Source: Bacteroides sp. (GTDB lineage Bacteria; Bacteroidota; Bacteroidia; Bacteroidales; Bacteroidaceae). From it: DNA of 5,341 bases. The position numbers and the translations under genes are program-made. Below, one piece after another: positions 1 to 5,341 of the stretch (its first letter is position 1; the number at the start of each line of letters is the position of its first letter). The notes under the pieces were generated by a model. That model was not told the origin of the DNA. It was given only the letters and a program-made list of their open reading frames with translations, and searched no databases. Location: assembly GCA_019417975.1 (NCBI GenBank), contig DYCT01000154.1, positions 1 to 5,341 of the forward strand. Direction: 5' to 3'.

Positions 1-1459
1 TCATAAATCTACCCTTAATCGTGTATTGGATGATAGTTGCGGATTTTAGGTATGTATATAGTTTGACTTTTAATATTCCAACATGCTTAGCCAGTTTGCA
101 GACCAATAAATAAAAAATGATACATGGCAACACTTCTATCAACATCGGGAAAAAAGAGTTTCTAGGCATATAAATAATCGCCTGTACCCAAAAGAACGCA
201 AAAACAAAAAAGATTCGTTTTCGTTTTATATAAGATACTACATGCGCAATCAAATAGCCAGCAAAAAGGGATAATAAAATAAAGGCCACAATGCCTAAGT
301 CATAGAACTCTCCTAAAAAGGAAGCTCCTACACCCGCGCCATTCAAATAATGACTGGGGTTAAGAAAATACGTCAACTTATGCGAAAGCAAATGAGTTTG
401 CTGCACTGTTTCAAAAGACTGTCCGGAGCCCATTCCCCACAACATCAATGGACCAAAGATATAAGGAAGCGATTGATTGATAAAGATGTGCTTGTAATAA
501 ATCATATAGCCCAATATAAGAATTGAAAAGCCTTGCTGGATTAAAAAAAGTTTTAACACTTCCGACAACACAATCACATCACTTCCCATACGGTGTACAA
601 CCATCCATTGCGAGAATATCACCGATAAGCTACCAAACAAAGCTAATTTCCAAAACCGAAGAGTAGGCTTTGCTTTATAGAAAGTAAAATACAACCACAA
701 CAAAAAAAGTAACGGTACAAATATTTTCGAACGCGACCCTTTCAGCATATTCAAAAAGTTCAAAAGGAAGAATACAGCCGACACAAGCAAAAACTTTTTC
801 TTACTCGGACGAGAGGAAAGAAAAACTGCATACGAACTAATAAACACTGTTCCGGAGCCGGCTGTCCAAACCGGATAAGTAATCGTTGCTAAAGTTCCAT
901 CAAACAATGCCAAATATCCATTTGCCAAAATCACTTTCAACTCCAACATATATTTATAAAGAGTTCCGGGCAACGACAAAGCAAAAAAGAACAAAGACCA
1001 CCACTCCAACGTGGGAGAGTACTCGTATGAAAAACTTTCCTTTGCATCATCAGGTGTACAATAAGAATGTCCCAAATGAATGCACAGTAAAGACATTATC
1101 AGCAAAGAAAACAGTTCGAATTGAATATCAAGTGAGAAATAGACCGGATCCATATATTCTCCTTCACCGATGTCTTTTACGTCCATTAAGTCCAAAAAGA
1201 CACGTGCATAAATGAATATGAACATGGTGAACAAGAAAAGCACATACAGATTGAAAGCTCCGTATTTCCGATACGAATAAGTAAGAATCAACAGATAAGC
1301 AATGCAAAGTTCGTACTTCAGTACATCTACCTCAAACTGGTTGATGCCACTTAAATAAAACAAGAGCAACTGCATCAAAAAGGTCATTATGACAACTAGT
1401 TGCCAAAATACGCCCTTTGTTACATTAAATGATGTTATGTTCTTGACAGATATAACCAT
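1..1459 (-). CDS. wzy: Wzy-type oligosaccharide repeat unit (O-antigen/capsule) polymerase, 3' end beyond window
   Basis: Reading from ATG at 1459 gives 486 open codons with no stop before the window edge, so the C-terminus is missing; Wzy proteins are usually about 400-500 residues, so little is probably lost. The protein is very hydrophobic, with roughly 11-13 likely membrane helices (for example near residues 18-38, 67-88, 112-130, 152-170, 221-236, 245-262, 304-322, 385-405 and 438-455). Two features resemble Wzy polymerases: a KGSRSKIF segment at 240-247 following a helix, and a late NGAGVGASFLGEFYDLG segment at 373-389, the Gly-rich stretch ending in an acidic residue before a helix. 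The inferred role is to polymerise undecaprenyl-linked repeat units at the periplasmic face of the inner membrane. The start at 1459 is preferred over ATG 1387 because residues 17-38 then form an intact first helix and GGGTAAGAA lies directly upstream; an in-frame stop sits at 1463-1465. It begins 19 bases after the Wzz-type gene. Wzy sequences diverge strongly, so family assignment is firmer than substrate, which is unknown. A ligase (WaaL) is a less likely alternative. Confidence 0.82.
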   Translation of the reverse strand, partial: MVISVKNITSFNVTKGVFWQLVVIMTFLMQLLLFYLSGINQFEVDVLKYELCIAYLLILTYSYRKYGAFNLYVLFLFTMFIFIYARVFLDLMDVKDIGEGEYMDPVYFSLDIQFELFSLLIMSLLCIHLGHSYCTPDDAKESFSYEYSPTLEWWSLFFFALSLPGTLYKYMLELKVILANGYLALFDGTLATITYPVWTAGSGTVFISSYAVFLSSRPSKKKFLLVSAVFFLLNFLNMLKGSRSKIFVPLLFLLWLYFTFYKAKPTLRFWKLALFGSLSVIFSQWMVVHRMGSDVIVLSEVLKLFLIQQGFSILILGYMIYYKHIFINQSLPYIFGPLMLWGMGSGQSFETVQQTHLLSHKLTYFLNPSHYLNGAGVGASFLGEFYDLGIVAFILLSLFAGYLIAHVVSYIKRKRIFFVFAFFWVQAIIYMPRNSFFPMLIEVLPCIIFYLLVCKLAKHVGILKVKLYTYLKSATIIQYTIKGRFM

Positions 1460-1478
1460 TTCTTACCCGACAGCGAAT

Positions 1479-2579
1479 TTATTTTCGCAATTTTCGCCAC
1501 ACCATTTTTATATTTTCCTTAAACAATACCCAACCGGCTGTCCCCATGAAGCCAAGGAAACAGAAAAACAAGAGTATCACAAACTTCTTAGGCGATACAG
1601 CTTTTTCCGACATGGTAGAAGGCTGAACTACGGTATATACCGGTGTTTTCTCTTGAAGTTTGGCTTTAGACACCTGCAATTGTTGCGACATCTGGCTATA
1701 TACATTATAAGTAATGTTCACTTCGTTTTTCAAACGTTCCTCTTCTACTCGGTAGCGCTGCAAAACCATATCCATATTATTATCTACATAGTCAGCATAT
1801 TCAGCCTGTGCCTTTTGATAGCTTGCTTTCGACTTCTCATACAAATCTTCTGCAAACTCCAAATCCTTACGCGCTTTGCTGGTACGGTATTCTATAATAT
1901 AATTCTGCAAACGGTCTTTCACCGTATCGGCCAATGCTGCTGCAATCAATGGGTCTTGCATTTTCACAGAAATGCTGATTACTCCGGTCTTCTTATTGAT
2001 TACAGCCGAAATACGTTCCGTAATATCCTTACACATTTTCTCCTGCTCAATGGTCAGCGAAAAATAATTGGCTGTAGCCGGGTCTCCCTTTTCTTTCTTC
2101 TCCTTAAACAGTTTCACAAACCAGCCCAATGCTTTCATTGGAGCACCAATAACATAAGAGAACCACGGAGCACGCATATCCTTCTCCATATAATGGTAAA
2201 ATGTGGTCTTCAGTTTTCCATCTTTTGATTCTACCGGCACATTAAACAAGCCGACCAAAAACGGAGAAGTCTTCAAGATATCAGGATACAAATCGGGCGA
2301 GATAGCATCGTCACCACCTCCTCCACCTAAACTGATGCCTGCTAAAGAAGCCAACGAAGCCAAGCCACCGCTCATTCCCACACCTCCACCTGAACTTTCC
2401 GGTGCCAACGACACTTTAGTCTCGTACTCCTTAGGGAAGCTGAATGCGATAATCACTCCCACTACAGCAGCAATGAAACAGTTTTTGATAAACAGCATGC
2501 GACGTGCCCACAATTTGCGCACCACTTCTATCAGGTCTATCACCTGTACTTTCGTATCTTTATTTTGATTCTCATTCAT
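1479..2579 (-). CDS. wzz: Wzz-type chain-length determinant / polysaccharide co-polymerase, no kinase domain
   Basis: A 366-residue inner-membrane protein with the classic two-helix co-polymerase layout: a short cytoplasmic N-terminus (1-28), helix 1 at about 29-48, a large periplasmic domain, helix 2 at about 332-353 and a short basic tail. The signature around helix 2 is clear: SPK at 329-331, then 11 residues, then GFMGTAG at 343-349, matching the SPK-x11-GGMxGAG pattern of Wzz proteins, although the usual upstream prolines are reduced to P320. The segment 235-312 is charged and helical, a likely coiled coil as in GNVR-type members. A Gly/Ser-rich stretch lies at 62-90. There is no Walker A/B motif and no C-terminal tyrosine cluster, so this is not a Wzc-like BY-kinase. 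The inferred job is control of chain length and coupling of the polymerase to the outer-membrane exporter encoded 23 bases upstream. ATG 2579 is the natural start because it precedes the hydrophilic N-terminus that leads into helix 1; no strong Shine-Dalgarno is seen. Confidence 0.9.
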   Translation of the reverse strand: MNENQNKDTKVQVIDLIEVVRKLWARRMLFIKNCFIAAVVGVIIAFSFPKEYETKVSLAPESSGGGVGMSGGLASLASLAGISLGGGGGDDAISPDLYPDILKTSPFLVGLFNVPVESKDGKLKTTFYHYMEKDMRAPWFSYVIGAPMKALGWFVKLFKEKKEKGDPATANYFSLTIEQEKMCKDITERISAVINKKTGVISISVKMQDPLIAAALADTVKDRLQNYIIEYRTSKARKDLEFAEDLYEKSKASYQKAQAEYADYVDNNMDMVLQRYRVEEERLKNEVNITYNVYSQMSQQLQVSKAKLQEKTPVYTVVQPSTMSEKAVSPKKFVILLFFCFLGFMGTAGWVLFKENIKMVWRKLRK

Positions 2580-2602
2580 GATTCTACACTCTAAAAGATT
2601 AC

Positions 2603-5089
2603 TTATTTAGCAAACAAGCTTACCAAAGTAGCTGCCATTGTAGCGATGGACGAAGCCGAACTTGAAAGACTCAGAATTTCAGCTACACCAAACGGATTAG
2701 CAGATGGCTTTTTATATGGAATCACCACTTCGCATCCCGGTTGAATAGCCTTTTTACTCTTCGATTTTAATCGAGCTATAGAACCATTCATATAAATAAC
2801 ATAAGCACGATTCTTCTTTGCCTTGTAAGCATAACCACCGGCTCTATCTATATATTTAGATAGTTTATCACCTTTATGGTATGTTACTGTAGCCGGATGC
2901 ATCACTGCTCCATTAATTTTCACCGTATTGGAATATTGCGGTATCAGCAGTTTGTCGCCTTCGCGCAATACGATATCATCGTCCGAACCCGGATTGGCAA
3001 GTGCTTTTTCCAAATCCATACCTACATAATAAGTTTCGCTCATTTCAATGGATTCTTCAGAAAAAGCTTCACTGCTACGCTGCAATTTCACCGTTTTCAA
3101 AACTGCTTCCAAACGTCTGCGTTCATCATCGGTCATTTTTCTTTCCAAGCGTGCACCTTTTACATAAGCCTCATTAGTTACACCGCCAGCCATTTTCACC
3201 AGTTCACTTACACGCTGATTCTTATTAGATAATGCATAAGTACCGGAAAACAATATTTCTCCAACTACGTCCACATTCTGCTGCACTTGATAGCCTGGGC
3301 TGCGACGAACATAAATCTCATCAAAAGGTTCCAAAATAAATCCCGGTTCGCCTTCTACTACAAAACCGTCTTTCAAACCAAACGAATAAGTCTGTGCTAT
3401 TGTACTAGTAGAAGTGAGAGCTTTATTATCACGAATACGACGCGATACATCAATACGTACTACCGAAGCTGCATCGTTCAAACCACCGGCCTGCAAAATA
3501 AGATCCTCCAGTGTCATGTTTTCACCATATGGGAATGTTCCCGGCTTAGCTACCTCGCCCGAAATGGTTATCGTTCTTCCTTCTTGCATATCATGAATAC
3601 TGGGGATAAACAAAATATCATCTTTATGTAATGCGATGTCGGCTACAGTACCGTTAAGCAAACCTTTCACATCGATAGAGATTACTTCCAAGTTTAAGTC
3701 TTCTTTATAACGGTGCAACACTGCACGGTTTAAGAATGCATCACCACGCACACCTTCAGCTTTTTCAATCAAAGTTCGTATCGTATTCACATCACCTCCC
3801 ATCTGGAACATGCCCGGACGATATACAGCTCCACGTATCTCTACCATGTTGGCATAGCGTGTCAACACCGAATCCACAGAGATAGAGTCACCGTCCATTA
3901 CCTTAAATGCACTGAAATCAAATTCATCTACCGTATAAATCTGATATTCTCGTCCGCTCTTTCGAATCAATCGTACATTCTTTGTATAGGCATCTCCTGT
4001 AAATCCGCCTGCGTATTTCAAGAGTGTACCTACGCTTTCCGATTTCTTCATCTCGTAAATCATCGGACGTTTCACTTTACCGGCCACCTTCACCAACGAG
4101 TCGTACGGACCTACTACAATCACATCACCGTCTTGCAAACGGATATTTCCCTCTAACGACCCATTAATAATGTATTCATAGATATCGATGGAAGTTATCG
4201 GCTTGTTGTTGCGATACACTTTCACATCGCGCAATGTACCGATATCATTCACGCCACCTGCCATGTACAGCGCATGAAACACAGTAGCCAAAGAAGAAAT
4301 CGTATACGAACCCGGAATACGAACTTCGCCCATCACATTGATTTGAATAGAACGAATTTGTCCCAATGTCAACTTAATCTGTGAAGAATTATCAGAAATA
4401 CCTCGGTATATCTTGCTCAGCTCTCCTTTCACCAATTCGTTGGCCTCAGCCACAGTCATTCCGGTCAAGTAAAGCGGTCCATAACCTATCACCTGAATAT
4501 TTCCATCCGGTGAAATAGTTTCATTGATAGTCGTTTGTGAAGCGCCCCACACATCAATGATAACTTCATCACCCGGTCCGAGTACATAATTTTCCGGTGT
4601 AGCAATGTTTAAGTTCGGTTCAAAAGAAAGCTGACGATTGTTGAACATATTACGCCCGAACACCTCATTGATTTTGTCTATCTGAAGCGACTGAATCATA
4701 TCGTTGAGCATATCCAGATTTTCTTCGCCCAATTCATCGCTACCACCCATTCCTACTTTAGCAGCCACTTCGGATGCCGCAGAACCTTTCAACATGCGAG
4801 AACTTACATCATCCGACGTTGAGCGAGTACGGATAAGGTTATTGTTACCCAATTCCGATTTTTTACTTCCACCGGAAGCCTTGTTCTTTTCATACTTTTC
4901 CTTCAACGCTTGAAGACGGCTCACCGACACGCCTTTTTTAATCAAGTCTTTTGCTATTTCCTGTTGGTCTTTCCCACTCATCTGAGCTTCTACCACATAC
5001 CTCATGATGTCTTCATCCGACATGTTCTGTGCATACCCTAAGGATGTGAAAGCCATGAACAGAATCAGTAAAATCGATAATTTACGCAT
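2603..5089 (-). CDS. Large outer-membrane polysaccharide export protein (Wza-like OPX) with six SLBB domains
   Basis: An 828-residue secreted protein. Residues 1-20 form a signal peptide (basic MRK, hydrophobic core, LGYA before Q21) with no lipobox cysteine, unlike E. coli Wza. Residues 22-70 are a charged helical segment, followed by a low-complexity Ser/Gly/Asn linker. The polysaccharide export domain spans about 166-245 (YVLGPGDEVIIDVWG, then ISPDGNIQV, then MTVAEA). Six SLBB-like repeats follow at about 248-326, 333-405, 416-497, 507-595, 606-718 and 723-792. Each opens with a strand such as VMGEVRIPGSY or ISGEVAKPGTF, and most continue with an AGG-type turn and end in GD-x-I/L-x-V/IP. 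The C-terminus (about 798-828) is a Ser/Ala-rich apolar stretch. The family forms oligomeric conduits that move polysaccharide across the periplasm and outer membrane; pairing with the adjacent Wzz-type gene supports that role. It is over twice the length of E. coli Wza (about 380 residues). The ATG at 5089 is chosen because it starts the signal peptide directly; the upstream sequence is AT-rich without a Shine-Dalgarno. Confidence 0.92.
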   Translation of the reverse strand: MRKLSILLILFMAFTSLGYAQNMSDEDIMRYVVEAQMSGKDQQEIAKDLIKKGVSVSRLQALKEKYEKNKASGGSKKSELGNNNLIRTRSTSDDVSSRMLKGSAASEVAAKVGMGGSDELGEENLDMLNDMIQSLQIDKINEVFGRNMFNNRQLSFEPNLNIATPENYVLGPGDEVIIDVWGASQTTINETISPDGNIQVIGYGPLYLTGMTVAEANELVKGELSKIYRGISDNSSQIKLTLGQIRSIQINVMGEVRIPGSYTISSLATVFHALYMAGGVNDIGTLRDVKVYRNNKPITSIDIYEYIINGSLEGNIRLQDGDVIVVGPYDSLVKVAGKVKRPMIYEMKKSESVGTLLKYAGGFTGDAYTKNVRLIRKSGREYQIYTVDEFDFSAFKVMDGDSISVDSVLTRYANMVEIRGAVYRPGMFQMGGDVNTIRTLIEKAEGVRGDAFLNRAVLHRYKEDLNLEVISIDVKGLLNGTVADIALHKDDILFIPSIHDMQEGRTITISGEVAKPGTFPYGENMTLEDLILQAGGLNDAASVVRIDVSRRIRDNKALTSTSTIAQTYSFGLKDGFVVEGEPGFILEPFDEIYVRRSPGYQVQQNVDVVGEILFSGTYALSNKNQRVSELVKMAGGVTNEAYVKGARLERKMTDDERRRLEAVLKTVKLQRSSEAFSEESIEMSETYYVGMDLEKALANPGSDDDIVLREGDKLLIPQYSNTVKINGAVMHPATVTYHKGDKLSKYIDRAGGYAYKAKKNRAYVIYMNGSIARLKSKSKKAIQPGCEVVIPYKKPSANPFGVAEILSLSSSASSIATMAATLVSLFAK
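2714..4348 (-). other. Tandem array of six SLBB domains within the export protein
   Basis: Residues 248-792 hold six copies of the same fold signature. The opening strands are at 249 (INVMGEVRIPGSY), 333 (VKVAGKVKRPMIY), 416 (VEIRGAVYRPGMF), 507 (ITISGEVAKPGTF), 606 (VDVVGEILFSGTY) and 723 (VKINGAVMHPATV). Central turns are AGG or a variant (AGGV, AGGF, AEGV, AGGL, AGGV, AGGY). The closing strands carry GD or a variant (DGDVIVV, DGDSISV, KDDILFI, PFDEIYV, EGDKLLI, PGCEVVI). In Wza-type exporters SLBB domains stack as periplasmic rings, so six copies imply a tall periplasmic column. The copies are diverged in residues and codons, so this is an old duplication and not a recombining DNA repeat. 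Confidence 0.85.
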
Positions 5090-5129
5090 GTTATTTAAAT
5101 ACTATGTTGTTTTATTGACAAAATCTTGG

Positions 5130-5137
5130 CAAAGATA
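5130..5137 (-). promoter_or_regulatory. Bacteroides-type -7 promoter element TATCTTTG
   Basis: Read on the minus strand, 5137 to 5130 is TATCTTTG, an exact match to the TAnnTTTG -7 consensus of the Bacteroidota primary sigma factor. It would start transcription near 5120-5125, giving a leader of roughly 30-35 bases before the ATG at 5089. The -33 element is weak: at the expected 19-21 base spacing only TTCT (5157-5160) is present instead of TTTG. Placement directly ahead of the first gene of the operon fits, but the box alone is short enough to occur by chance in AT-rich DNA. Confidence 0.55.
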
Positions 5138-5188
5138 CTATTTTTTATCTAAAACGAGAAGGGATACCAAATATTGCAAGTCCCAATC

Positions 5189-5300
5189 CGGAATTTTAAA
5201 AGGCACATTTACGACTCACCCAACAGCTTTTCGGTCCAAAGCCCCCCATCCATCGTCTGTTTTCCTCTTAATCAGCATTTTTAAAATACCCTTAATTCCG
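5189..5300. repeat. Dispersed inverted repeat CGGAATT / AATTCCG in the leader
   Basis: CGGAATT at 5189-5195 is mirrored by AATTCCG at 5294-5300. Next to each arm is a TTTTAAAA palindrome (5194-5201 and 5279-5286), offset by eight extra bases in the right arm. The arms enclose about 98 bases that include the GC-rich patch. The 7-base perfect match is short and the flanking parts are AT-only, so chance is a real possibility. Confidence 0.25.
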
Positions 5301-5305
5301 CAACA

Positions 5306-5341
5306 CTATAATTTAACTTTATTTATAAGTTCCTGAGCAAC
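5306..5341 (-). CDS. Possible C-terminal tail of an upstream gene (partial)
   Basis: Entering from the right edge, one minus-strand frame reads VAQELINKVKL and then stops at TAG (5306-5308). The composition (amphipathic helix with Lys and Glu) looks like an ordinary protein C-terminus, and the other two frames stop after five and six codons. Eleven codons are too few to identify a product or to prove coding. If real, this gene runs in the same direction, and its end is separated from the export gene by 216 bases containing a promoter, so it need not belong to the same transcript. Confidence 0.3.
   Translation of the reverse strand, partial: VAQELINKVKL

Larger units (their letters stand above)
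5090..5305. other. Non-coding leader/intergenic region upstream of the export gene
   Basis: These 216 bases hold no convincing gene on either strand. They contain the -7 box at 5130-5137 and an AT-rich stretch just upstream of the ATG. Further upstream is a more GC-rich patch with a run of six C's on the plus strand (5242-5247) and a small potential hairpin (5226-5230 pairing with 5238-5242, seven-base loop). A dispersed inverted repeat is listed separately. No hairpin followed by a T-run is seen that would make a good terminator for an upstream gene. No inverted repeats tightly flanking the promoter, as in invertible capsule promoters, were recognised. Confidence 0.6.

Noticed and set aside
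10..19. Ten-base match TACCCTTAAT shared with 5287-5296
   Set aside because: The match does not extend beyond ten AT-leaning bases, and one copy is inside the polymerase coding sequence. It is probably coincidence and not an attachment site or element boundary.
886..1215. 109-codon plus-strand open frame opposite the polymerase
   Set aside because: The opposite strand reads a continuous membrane protein with Wzy-like motifs. This frame gives a Lys/Thr/Pro-rich product with no coherent features.
1..1387. Alternative polymerase start at ATG 1387
   Set aside because: It would cut the first hydrophobic helix (residues 17-38 of the longer form) and leave a 91-base gap after the Wzz-type gene. 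The upstream ATG at 1459 is in frame, preceded by a GGGTAAGAA stretch, and spaced 19 bases from the previous stop.
1389..2228. 279-codon open frame on the plus strand
   Set aside because: It lies antisense to the Wzz-type gene and runs into the polymerase start. Its translation is rich in His, Phe, Cys and Ile with no recognisable domain, typical of an antisense shadow of an AT-rich coding gene.
2203..2568. 121-codon plus-strand open frame with Pro-rich translation
   Set aside because: The proline run (PPPPPK) is simply the complement of the Gly-rich loop codons of the Wzz-type protein.
5216..5278. 20-codon minus-strand frame (MLIKRKTDDGWGALDRKAVG) as a leader peptide
   Set aside because: It has no well-placed ribosome binding site and no run of regulatory codons, and it lies upstream of the only promoter box seen. 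An open frame this short is expected by chance.
5004..5336. 110-codon plus-strand open frame across the leader
   Set aside because: It overlaps the signal peptide of the export gene and the promoter region. Its composition is unremarkable, and nothing suggests translation.

Overview
The window reads as the start of a polysaccharide (capsule, O-antigen or exopolysaccharide) export and polymerisation operon from a Bacteroidota bacterium, most likely order Bacteroidales. Three things support this. The only recognisable promoter box is a Bacteroides-type TAnnTTTG element. Two of the three genes lack clear Shine-Dalgarno sequences. The very large multi-SLBB export protein and its kinase-less Wzz-type partner resemble the arrangement known from Bacteroidales polysaccharide loci. 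The species cannot be fixed from the sequence alone.

Layout: all supported genes lie on the minus strand, so they are transcribed from right to left. The right edge (5306-5341) may hold the last 11 codons of an upstream gene. Next comes a non-coding leader (5090-5305) with a good -7 promoter box (5130-5137). Then follow an 828-residue outer-membrane polysaccharide export protein with six SLBB domains (2603-5089), a 23-base gap, a 366-residue Wzz-type chain-length determinant (1479-2579), a 19-base gap, and a Wzy-type polytopic polymerase (1-1459, running off the left edge). The polymerase is a full-length-looking gene with no stop inside the window. Its start is best placed at 1459, which completes the first membrane helix.

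Working together: in a Wzx/Wzy-dependent pathway the polymerase joins lipid-linked repeat units at the periplasmic face of the inner membrane. The Wzz-type protein sets chain length and bridges the periplasm, and the SLBB protein forms the conduit to and through the outer membrane. The short gaps and common strand suggest one transcript. The flippase, glycosyltransferases and initiating transferase are not in view and may lie beyond the left edge.

The export and chain-length genes look moderate in GC, while the polymerase is visibly more AT-rich, as is common where conserved export genes adjoin serotype-specific genes. I found no RNA genes, CRISPR, insertion sequences or convincing terminators. 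No wholly new system is evident. The points most worth checking are the architecture of the export protein and the leader region.
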